Shown here: positions 1 through 9,783 of the stretch, in pieces
Layout of the letters: each line of letters opens with the position of its first letter
Numbering within the stretch: the first letter of the stretch is position 1
NCBI RefSeq assembly: GCF_000327385.1
Contig: NW_008708400.1
Location: 744,641 to 808,640 of the forward strand
Direction of reading: 5' to 3'
Origin: Lottia gigantea
Lineage: Eukaryota; Mollusca; Gastropoda; Lottiidae
DNA length: 64,000 nucleotides
Notes under the pieces: model-generated
Database searches by the model: none
Seen by the model: the letters and a program-made list of their open reading frames with translations, nothing else
What the model was told of the DNA's origin: nothing
Position numbers and translations under genes: made by a program

Positions 1-157
1 TCGTGTGTTCAGGTATGTTGATCATATCGCCTCACTTGCGACACCCACCATAGTACAAATCTAAGATGCACTGGTATAGTTCAGATGGTCATTGAACCGT
101 TTGGTAAATATATTACCATGTCACAACCTTTGTTTTAAGGCATTATTTATCAGTTCA

Positions 158-3100
158 GCTGATATGGAAGAAGCATTCAGAACATTTGCTGATACTGAAC
201 CATCATTAGAGAAAAGATTGTGGAAAGTGTGTGCTTCTCGTTTGGCTGTTGGAGTTCTACTGGAACAGCCTTCATACCAGGTAGGATCTTTTGATCTGTA
301 TTTGTCAAGCTATTATAGAAATCCAACTAAACACTGTCATCTATGTGGACTTTCCAAAAGGGGGATTGAATCTCGCAGAGTGGTATGAAGTGTGAAAAAT
401 GAAAGGCTTTGCTTTGTCATTCAAGCTATCCGTTTATACCAATATATATTATAAATGTTTCTAATAGTTTCAAACTCTCTGGTGATCAACCAAACGTTGA
501 TGTTCCTTAAGAAAGAAGTCGATCTAGCAACGGAAAGATGCCATTCTGCTCAACACGGATTCAGTTAAACATGTTACAGGTTAACAAGGCAGTACATTGT
601 ATAAGTTTAAATGATAACTGATTATTGATTCTGTATTTAAGGGATTCACAAGAGAAAAGGTAAAACTAAGATTAGAATCAGCATATGTTGTTCCCGGTGA
701 AGATTTTTCAATCAATTCTAAAATGGCAGACGTGGTACTTATTCATGGTGAGTCCCAATTAACTGACACGTATCTGGTGTCTGGCTATCTTTCAGCGCGT
801 CATCGAAGTCGTCACTATCATTACTGTACTGTGATTCAGCGAGTTTGCCACTATTATTCATAAAAAGGCCCGTTACTTTAATTCAGAGCGGCGTTATCGC
901 TGTTACTGTCAGAACGTTTGGAGCGTTGAGAACACTGTAACTACCATTAAGAGCGTTGACAACACTGTTAATATCGTTCAGATCGACGACAACATTATTA
1001 CTACCGTTCAGGGCAACGGCAATACTGTTACTATTCAGAGAGTCAAGAGCACTATTAATATCACGCAGAGCGTCGACGGCACTATTACTATCATTCAGAG
1101 CAGCGACGACACTATTACTTTCATTCAGAGTGGCGACGACACCATTACTATCATTCAGAGCGACGACGGCACTATTACTATCATTCAGAGCAGCGACGAC
1201 ACTATTACTTTCATTCAGAGCGGTGACGACACTATTACTATCTTTCAGAGCGGCGACGACACTATTACTATCATTCAGAGCGACGACGGCACTATTACTA
1301 TCATTCAGAGCAGCGACGACACTATTACTTTCATTCAGAGCAGCGACGACACTATTACTATCATTCAGAGCATCGACGGCACTATTACTATCATTCAGAG
1401 CGACGACGGTACTATTACTATCATTCAGAGCGGCAACGACACTATTACAATCATTCAGAGCGGTGACGACACTATTACTATCATGCAGAGCGGCGACGAC
1501 ACTATTACTATCATGCAGAGCGGCGACGACACTATTACTATCATTCAGAGCGACGACGGCACTATTACTATCATTCAGAGCATCAACGACACTATTACTA
1601 TCATTCAGATCGACAAAGACACTGTAACTATCATTCAGAGCGATGACAAAACTTTCAATATCATCAAGGGTGTAGAGAAGTGTCACTAAAGTGTTCATAG
1701 ATAGGGTATCAGTGAGGTATTGATCTATTACAATTTCATTTGGAAATGTATTTATAGCCAACGTACCTTAACTATATTTGTAGGTCATGCACAGAATGCC
1801 TTCACTAAAGAAAACTATCATGGACCATGTTATATTCCTTGGACTTGCCTGAAATTGGAATTCAAGGTTAGTATCGTTGTTGATATTGTTGAAAATATCT
1901 GTCACCGTGGACACAAACTTTGTCATTGGCAAAGGTTTAATTAAGAGAATCGTCATCTATTTCGTCAATCGTACCTTATCTCAGAATCTAAGCTATACCG
2001 TAATAGTGTTCACAACTATCGTAAATTGAGCCGCGTGTATCCAGAATTTTGCGCGTTTGAAAGTTAAAATAACGACTCGTTTTGTCTTGAGACTCGGCCA
2101 TGAATAGAAAAGGCATACATAGAAAGTGAAATGAAGGAATTGTGTGATTTCCGCACAATTCTGGTACTTATATTTACGTATATTCAAGACCCAAATCATT
2201 TTAACATATAGGCATAAAAGGATATAAGTAACTAGTAATGGACAGAGTCAAAAACCTTCCAAAAATGTGTTCAGGTTAAATCAACACGTGCAATTATTTG
2301 TTTTTCAGTTTGATCAAGTATCTAAACCTATAATGTTAGTGATACCAAGTGAAACTGATGATCAATTACATTTAGCACCTACTCACAGGAGACAGTCCTA
2401 TCATCCGGAATATTTCAATGGATCTAAAAATGAAGAGAAATTGTGTTTAAAACATGCAGCTCAACACAGACAGGATATAGATCCAAAGGTAAGAACCCCG
2501 TATCATGTGCACGTTCCAAAAATAGCCACATGCAGACCAACCAAACTTTCCGTTTCTGTTTTTATTAGCTTTTATTTTTAATTTAGTCGTCATAAACGTT
2601 CGTCAAATTAACCTCTTGACCTAACCTGATAAACCCATGTTACAAAATGCCAGCGCTGGAGAGAGTAGAAATTTGATTGGTTAATGTAGACGTCGAATAT
2701 ATTCTTTGAAAAGTGATACGAATGAAAGAGTTGAGCTCGACCAGGAAATCAAATAGGCTCTCCATCGAGCATTCTAAAGCCTGTGAGTTCTGATGTATGA
2801 TTGTATATCACATAATATCACATTTTCAAATTATTACTTTACACTCAGTGTGACATGTTCTCCTTTTCAGAAAAAATCTGTGACATTTAAAAGTAAAAAT
2901 AAAGTTGGTGTTTTAGAGAATGATGAAGTTATTATGAATGGAAATATTCCAAATAAAAGGTAAATTCCAATGTTTTTGTACTGAATGAATTGGCGTCGTG
3001 CTCTAGGCTTACGCCTAATTGTGTCGCTGTTACCTTTTACTTTGCGTTTGGCAGCTCGTTTAAGGATGGGATTCCTTATTTTTTTCGTGTCGACTATTTG

Positions 3101-4181
3101 ATTAATTGATGTTTCTAGTGAATTATCATGTAATCATATCCTTTTGTTCTTATTGCATATAGATAAGTGTTTTAACCAATTATTAATGTCCATGTACAGT
3201 CTGGATAAAAATTTTTTAGTTGGCCTTTCTTGATCGGTCACTCATTGAAACTCTACTGGCAATTCTCTTGGAAAGTAGCCAATTATGAATTAATTATGGA
3301 CATGTGAGACAAACTGGTATTTTTCCAAGTCATTAGAACACCTCTACTTTCTATTTATATAAGTATTAGCATTTTCATTTTCATAAATGAAAATAAGGGA
3401 ACCCATCTTAAAATTTTGTTTGTATATAGTTGTCCAAGGATATGTTACACATTCGTTAAAAAGTAGCCTTAAAATTGAAGATCATGTGCAACAGATTGGT
3501 TGTGTGGAAATCATACAGGTGCATAATATTTGCCTTGCCATATAGAGCTTAACTTCTTCTATCCATTTATCAGAAAAAAGAAACTTGCACCGTCGTTTAA
3601 TCTGTAGTCACTTTTGACATCACGCCTTGTAAGTGACAGTTTAAATGGTGTGGTGGTAAATTTACCTCATTGCACACTACATTCTTACTTCAATTCATTT
3701 AATTTCTTCCAGAACCAATCGAAGTTTAGCAGCAACTACTGTCGTTGAAGATGACGAAAATGTGAACAAACTAGAAAATATTCTGACACCAGAACAAGAA
3801 GAGGAAGCAGAAATCAACAAAGCCAACGATTTGGCTAAAGATATTGCAGAATTCAACAGACGTTTAGACCAACGTGCGAAAGAAACGGAAGCTCGTCATG
3901 GAAAGTCTTCTGGTGGTAGTCACGTGGTCACTATAGAGAAAGAGCACACAACACAAACGTCTAGTACGCCAAACGCACAAAAGCCACAAAATGCAACAAG
4001 CAACAATGGAAAAACCCACACGGCACAGTCTTCGCCCTTCCTGGAAGATAATCACAAGACTCCTCTCGTACCTATAGAATCCAATAAATCACCCGAGACT
4101 GGTAGTGCTACTGATGACGCACCTAAGTTTGTTTCTGTAGTTTCCCACAAGCATAGTAACAAAAATAAGAAAAACAAGTAG
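158..4181 (+). CDS. Unrecognised multi-exon protein, 3' part of gene
   Basis: Six coding segments join in frame by GT-AG introns: about 158-280, 642-747, 1794-1866, 2309-2488, 2871-2959 and 3713-4181, ending in TAG. The first segment follows an AG at 156-157 and could begin at the ATG at 164, but the gene may start left of the window. The N-terminal half is a compact folded-looking region with short pieces such as KRLWKVCASRLAVGVLLEQP and YHGPCYIPWTCLKLEF. The C-terminal half, in the last exon, is polar and low-complexity, with an acidic Glu-rich stretch, then Ser/Thr/His/Asn-rich sequence and a Lys/Asn-rich end (NKNKKNK). I do not recognise the family and see no signal peptide or membrane segment. 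A canonical AATAAA lies at 4440-4445. The intron after the second segment carries a large 30-bp minisatellite. The splice model is well supported by phase agreement; function is unknown. Confidence 0.6.
880..1690. repeat. 30-bp minisatellite in an intron of the first gene
   Basis: About 27 imperfect units of exactly 30 bp, of the form ACTATTACTATCATTCAGAG plus a variable ten-base GC-richer tail such as CGACGACGGC. Register is kept over the whole array, with more diverged units at both edges. Because 30 is a multiple of three, the array stays open in several frames: a minus-strand frame at 883-1761 (repeating ALNDSNSVVA-like decapeptides) and a plus-strand frame at 956-1627 (repeating LLLSFRATT-like peptides). 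It lies wholly between the coding segments 642-747 and 1794-1866, so I read it as intronic DNA rather than a gene. Confidence 0.9.
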
Positions 4182-5737
4182 TTTTATGGAAGATAAATGA
4201 AGCATGCGATAACCCTGGGTTTTATTTAATTTAAGGTATAAAATATGATGAATATTATAAACCATGCATGCAATACCAATGATATTGGACAATTCTTCTT
4301 CTAATAGTGAAAACAGCTTCTTTAAAACAATTGTCAAGAAGATGAACAAGAGTTTTAAATTGCTAAAAAAAGTTCACATCAGCACTCCAAAAAATGTTAT
4401 TTTCCTGTTTAGTTAATCTAATACATTTATTTAAATCTTAATAAATTATTCTCAAAATATTGCAATCGTCACTTTACTGAATCTCAAACCCATTCAAGCT
4501 AGAGTCCGCCAGTGATAAGAGACCCCAAGGTAGTCCTTTGGTAATCTTGTATCTAATACTGAGGTACTGATTAAAAACTTCTAGATCCTACATTGTGAAG
4601 ATACCATATCATGAGCCTCAACCAGGCAATGCTTTTTTGGATCGAAACATAGCAAGGCATAGGATTGAGGATTGGTGATAGAAATCTTGTATTCACATTG
4701 GGCCGAAATCATTGATCGCAGTCAAAGCTCAAAGCTCAACTAATGGTAGGATAATTTCGACCTAGAGTCAGGCGACAGTTAGAAAAAGCTTTGTAGAATC
4801 GCCCCCTTAGTTTACCTAGATTATAGATTATTTCTAAGAAATCTGACTGAGAGTGGCCACATTGCATCTACTACCCACCATATCCTTAAATCAGGTATGA
4901 TTATAATATATCCCTTTTAAAAATAATGTCATTAAAACGACATCCAATCTAAAGTTAATATTGACGTACATGTATATTGATATGAAAGATAAACTTTTAC
5001 TAGTTTAAATGTGTGTTCCCACTGATGTCTGGGTGAGAACTTTTTAATAAAGAAATTGTCATAATGTCATTTGCAGAAAAAAAAATTGAATAAACGCATC
5101 CCGGTATAATTTGGTACTGCCTCTTTAATATTGATATAGTTCCAATTAGACTAATTTTTAAGATTACCAAGAGGTTTTCTGAACTTATGTGTATCGGGAA
5201 CAATGACGATTAGCACTGTTCCACAAGCCATCTGAGTTCTTGCAATGTCACTAAACTAAGCGTTTATGAAGTACTATCGTACAGAGATATAAAGTTTTGA
5301 AAACTCCTGTTTAAAGAGAGATGTCTGTGCGTATCCATCAAGTTTGACAAATCATCAATGAAAATAAAGAAATTGGCATAAGAAGGTGCATGAGAAGTTT
5401 TAGGTCATTACATTCCCATCTTATTTGCTGGAAACTATATGTTAACGCCCATACTTTTTTAACCTCACTTGAAATTATGATATTTTCCATGGGAGTTGGG
5501 GGCGTTATCACAGATATTAAATGTTATCTCTGGAAAAATTGAAAACTACTACCATATCATACTAAGTGTACTATATTATGGGGAAACAAAATATTACGTT
5601 GTTTCACTGTTAGAGTAGGCCTACGTGTATTCGAATCCAGAGTTAAAGTATGGGAATAATCTTTTAATCGGCAAGTGTTTCAGGTTTCAAACCCTCAATG
5701 CTTATGTGGGAGTGCAACGAAAAATTTGTACTGCAAA
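4182..5737. other. Intergenic: 3' UTR of first gene and receptor upstream region
   Basis: Nothing coding is visible. The left part is the 3' UTR of the first gene with a poly(A) signal at 4440-4445. The remainder is AT-rich unique-looking sequence up to the signal-peptide exon of the receptor gene. Around 5100-5340 there are fragments (CTTATGTGTATCGGGAAC and neighbours) that weakly resemble the foldback element at 31313-31722; this match is by eye only. Confidence 0.5.
4440..4445 (+). promoter_or_regulatory. Poly(A) signal AATAAA of first gene
   Basis: Canonical AATAAA 259 bases after the TAG stop at 4179-4181, in an AT-rich 3' flank. It is the first canonical signal I noticed after the stop. 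Confidence 0.55.
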
Positions 5738-8700
5738 ATGGCCGGCATATTGGACACATTTTGGTTTGGTACAGTCATATTGGGTATCTTAGTACTCTAT
5801 TGTTTAGGTAAATTGTTTCATTTTATCATCGGATGACAGATTTCATGTCGCAACTTTATTGCTTTTCATTTGACATATGCCTACAGTGGACAATGTTCCT
5901 TTAGCTACGTTACAATAATTTTCCACATCTGGCTGGATTACCATTGTACCGTAGCTAAAGGAGCATATTAATTATTCTTTTGGTCGAGTGATACAAACTT
6001 ATTCCATTAATAGGGGACAGGTTTGGAGTGGAAAATAAGTACACCTGTCACTGTTTTGATGGTGATTGTGATGCTGATACAGGTAGCTGCTCTACCGGAG
6101 TATGTGAAATAGGATGGTCTGGTCCGAATTGTCAAAAGGGTACGTCTATAACTTTCTTTTACCAACTACCATCTTTTTCAGTTTTCAAGTAATATGATAT
6201 AACAGCTCACTAGTGATTCGCCCCACTGTCAAGGCATTTACATTTATAATACTGACATATAGATAGATTAAACAAACCGATCAATTGGATACATGTAAGT
6301 TTCTCACTACTACTGAAAAAAGTTTGTCAAATAGTGAATCAGTGACCATCGATTATTTTTCTCTTCACATTCATGTCAAACAAGGAAAACCAAAGTTAAA
6401 TTCAATGATTTGCCTAGTGTAGTCATGTGCGCACGTTAAAGCTATGTGTACACGGCATATTACTACACTTGAGATCAGTACTACACATAGACCTTAAATA
6501 TTGACAGGAATTTTACCAATTTCAGAAAACGTAGCTTTGAATAAATCAGCATCACAAAGTTCTTACTTCTTCTTTTACTACCCATCTGAGTATGCTGTTG
6601 ATGGTAATACTAGTCATTTAAGGTATATTGGTAATGGTTCTGGACAGAGCAAATGTATTTTCACCAACACCGGGGTTGATTTTGCCTGGTGGACGGTTGA
6701 TTTGAGAGAGGAATATCCCATTCGTGACGTTAAAATATATTACAGAGAAAATTGTAAGTTACCTGTATATAAGATATATCAGCTCTCAAGATGAAAAAAC
6801 AAAATAGTTTTTTTTCCATTTACAGACAAATCAGACGTCATATTTTCATCTGAAATGTTATACAGATACGGCGATTATACTTTATCTTTTAAATTCCTTC
6901 AAATGCGAATGATATGAAGACGGGTGTGAAACTGCGTGATAGTGTATTTTGACTTCGTAACGGTTACATTTTTTTAGAGGTGTTCAAATGTGAAAATTTG
7001 AGCCAATAATAGTATTTTGTCTAAAAATGTAACCGGAAAATATACTTAGCATTCACCGAACATTTTTGAAATAACGTTTTCTTTTTGTTTTTACAGATAT
7101 GTCTCATCTCCGAGGGTTTTCACTGCTTATTGGAAAGGACGACGATCCATCGAATCAAAATGAGTGTTTTCATCATACAAATGAAACGTTGAGTTCAGAA
7201 TATACAGTCCATTGTCAGGACACGGGAAGGTTTATCAATATTACCAATAGCAGAGAAAATCCACCGTACCCCGAGGATTACTATTATAGAGCTGTTTTAG
7301 AACTATGCGAGGTGGAGGTCTATGGTGAGCGAATATTACTGATAATAATTTCAAAACTTGATGGTCGTGTTAGGCCACTGGGCTATCTCACAGCAATCTT
7401 ATTGCAAAACAGATCTAGATGTACATACGTACATGTTATCAATCTTGTATGTTCAACTATTAATCTTTGAAAACTGTATGAAGTGAATTATGATTTTTAA
7501 TTAATTGTTTATACTTTTAGTGTGTGCCAATGGTACATTTGGTAAAGATTGTTCTGGTTTATGTTATTGTAAGAATCAGGAACGATGTAATGTAGATACT
7601 GGTTTGTGTAGTAATGGTTGTCTACCAAATTGGACTGGAAATAGCTGCAGTACTCGTACGTATTTCAAGTAGTTCATGTGTGTTGAAAGCTGCATATATA
7701 AACTTAATTTCGGCCATCCCATGCTACTTTTTGTAATTTAAATTTAACTTCCAGTTCTTCTACAAATTCAACAGATAAGTAGGATACAATACATCGTATG
7801 CCGAATACGAGTTTTGACAAGTCTTTTAACCAAGTATGACGAATGGGGGTGTGGATTGTCCACGATGGCTACAATAAACACTGTCATCATTCCCAGTGCG
7901 TTATTAATATTATACTTGTCGCAAGCAGTTAATATTAGCGATTTTATGGCGTCATTGATAAAAACGTAATGTATAGGCATAGCTGGAAACTGTATGTATG
8001 ATTTGGTCCATTCTAGTTTGTGTTGACGGACCCTATGGTGTCGGATGTAGTAAGCATTGTAGTAAGAGGAACTGTAAATATAGTAATTCATCGTGTAATC
8101 CAGCGGACGGTTTATGCCAAGGAGGTTGTGCATCAGGTTGGTCTGGTATCGATTGCTCGCAAGGTATGTTAGTATTAACCTTCAAATTGATTGCTATTCA
8201 TTTTCTTTAGTGCTGACCTTCAAACCTAACTCATTGATTTCAACGTACCTTAGTGTTAACCTCCACACCTTACCCATGGTTCCTAATAAACATAAGTGGT
8301 TACCTCCAATCCTGATGGGGAGCCGCGGTGGCTCAGTGAGTTAGACGCTTGCTCGCTAACCTGAAGGTCCAGGGTTCAATCCCGGCATAGGTCGAGATAA
8401 TACCTTCGGATTTTTCAACCCGGTTTCCCCCTGTCAGTGATGCAGGTAAGAGGGGCTGACATGGAAAAAGCGTCTAGTCGTTCGGATGTGCTAACAATAA
8501 ACCGAGGCCTCGTGTGCTACAGGCTGTGCACGTTAAAGATCCTTCGACAGTTGGAAATCGAAAAAGAGCAGGCTAATGCCGCTGTGTTGGCAAAATTTCC
8601 CTCATGGCATCCTGCATGGCGTTGCCCGTCTTCATTAGCCCACAAGGTGCAGAAGAGTAGGACGTAAAACTCCATTCATTTCATTTCATTTTTTCCAATC

Positions 8701-9701
8701 CTGATGCATGGTTCTCAATGCACATAAGCAGTAACCTTCAATCCGATTCATTTGTTCTCGATGTATCTAAGCGCTTACCTTCAAACTTAACTGATGGGTC
8801 TCAATGTACGTTGGTGCTAATCATCAAACCCAACTGATGGATCTAACGTTCAAATAATTTGTTCTCAATGTACATTAGCACAAACCTTACTCTTTTGATC
8901 TCATTGTACCTTAGCGCGTAACATTCAAACCTAACTCTTTGATCGCAGTGCTAACCTTCAACTCATTTGTTCTCAATGTACGTTAGCGCCCCAAAATCTA
9001 CCTCGAAGCATGTTCTGCTTAACCTAATTCCTGATTCTTGAGGTATGTCATCGCGAACTATCCATTGTTTGCTATCGGTTACCTTTAAACCTTACTCACT
9101 TGTTCATACCGTACGTTAGTGATGGTCTTAAAACCAACTACTTCCCTTATATTGTTTTTATCAATGTAATCGAGAATCTATTTCAGAACATGTCCTTTTC
9201 CAGCTTCAAGTACCAGTTCTTCAAATACGGATATATCAATGACTACAGTTGGTATAATAAGTGCTATAGCTGGATTAATAGTAGGCTTTGCCATCTGTTT
9301 CGTAGGATTTTATATTCATAATAAAAGGCAAGTGTTCTTCAAGTCCAGTTTTGGAGAAATTTAGTAATTACTTATGCTTAAAATTTAAAACATAGTTGGC
9401 AGTGTGCTGACCATAAACGTTAAACATTAAGTATTTGAGAATTCTTAATCCTCAAAAAATATTTGGTAGGCCTAAATTGAATTCATTTGGTGCATTCTGA
9501 TACATACTTGGGGAAAAACCTATAAAAAACTTATTTTTTCAATTTTTTATAAATGAACTTTCTTAAGATGCAGGATAAGTTCGAATTACATCGTCGAGTT
9601 CGAGTTTTATTGTATCATTTACTAAATGTTAACCATATTTCAGAAAGGGATATTCAATAGATGGTTCAGCGAGTACTACTGTAAATTATGTGGTAAATTA
9701 A
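5738..9701 (+). CDS. EGF-like / fucolectin-like type I membrane receptor, 371 aa
   Basis: Eight exons: 5738-5807, 6014-6139, 6526-6753, 7097-7324, 7521-7655, 8017-8163, 9204-9327, 9644-9701 (TAA). They sum to 1116 nt, 371 codons plus stop. Exon 1 encodes a signal peptide (MAGILDTFWFGTVILGILVL). Exon 2 is a Cys-rich EGF-like module. Exons 3-4 form a galactose-binding domain of the fucolectin/tachylectin-4/pentraxin-1 or F5/8C type (ENVALNKSASQSS, AVDGN, WWTVDL, GRFINI, LCEVEVY). Exons 5 and 6 are two further EGF/laminin-like modules (CANGTFGKDCSGLCYC and CVDGPYGVGCSKHC). Exon 7 has a Ser/Thr-rich stalk and one membrane helix (VGIISAIAGLIVGFAICFVG), followed by a short cytoplasmic tail. Exons 2-6 are all phase 1-1. 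Such architectures in molluscs are usually adhesion, lectin-like or scavenger receptors; ligand and role are inference. The last intron uses a GC donor. The gene is tail to tail with the decarboxylase gene. Confidence 0.88.
5885..5970. repeat. Short foldback element in receptor intron 1
   Basis: An inverted repeat: TTCCTTTAGCTACGTTACAA on the left pairs with the complement of the right arm ATTGTACCGTAGCTAAAGGA, with a short spacer. The arm sequence is related to the unit of the 41-bp minisatellite at 12876-13190, suggesting one family of foldback elements. Confidence 0.65.
8165..9125. repeat. Degenerate ~40-bp tandem repeat in receptor intron 6
   Basis: Repeated variants of CTCAATGTACGTTAGCGC followed by TAACCTTCAAACCTAACTC recur at roughly 35-42 bp intervals on both sides of an inserted SINE (8318-8693). 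Copies are highly diverged, so this is an old minisatellite. It fills most of the intron between exons 8017-8163 and 9204-9327. Confidence 0.75.
8318..8693 (+). mobile_element. Full-length tRNA-derived SINE with target-site duplication
   Basis: The 5' head looks tRNA-derived: an A-box-like GTGGCTCAGTGAGTTAGACG and a B-box-like GGTCCAGGGTTCAATCCC. The body carries a stretch shared with the copies at 20652-20891 and 57868-58033 (GTGCACGTTAAAGATC, GCAAAATTTCCCTCAT, AGTAGGACGTAAAACTCC). It ends in a CATTTCATTTCATTTT tail. A perfect 13-bp duplication, TCCAATCCTGATG, flanks it at 8305-8317 and 8694-8706, so this is a clean retrotransposition. It interrupts the older tandem array. The element needs LINE machinery in trans; no LINE partner is visible here. 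Confidence 0.92.
9328..9329 (+). other. Non-canonical GC splice donor of receptor intron 7
   Basis: Exon 7 ends AATAAAAG and the intron begins GCAAGT, which is the strong consensus for GC-AG introns. Joining it to the AG at 9642-9643 keeps frame and gives NKRKGYSIDG and a stop at 9699-9701. No GT nearby gives an equally good frame. Confidence 0.75.
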
Positions 9702-9783
9702 ATATAAAAGAACACATGATTATGGATACAAAAAAGTATGTGTGTTGTATACAAGATACTCTTTTAGCTTGTTCTATTGCCTT

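Noticed and set aside
956-1627. A 223-codon plus-strand frame of LLLSFRATT-like repeats
   Set aside because: The same minisatellite read in another frame; the flanking exons splice around it.
883-1761. A 292-codon minus-strand open frame of ALNDSNSVVA-like repeats
   Set aside because: It is produced by a 30-bp minisatellite with no internal stops, lies in an intron of a plus-strand gene, and has no splice or promoter context.
8318-8400. tRNA-like sequence with A and B boxes
   Set aside because: It is the head of a SINE with target-site duplications; the cloverleaf is not complete and the body follows directly.
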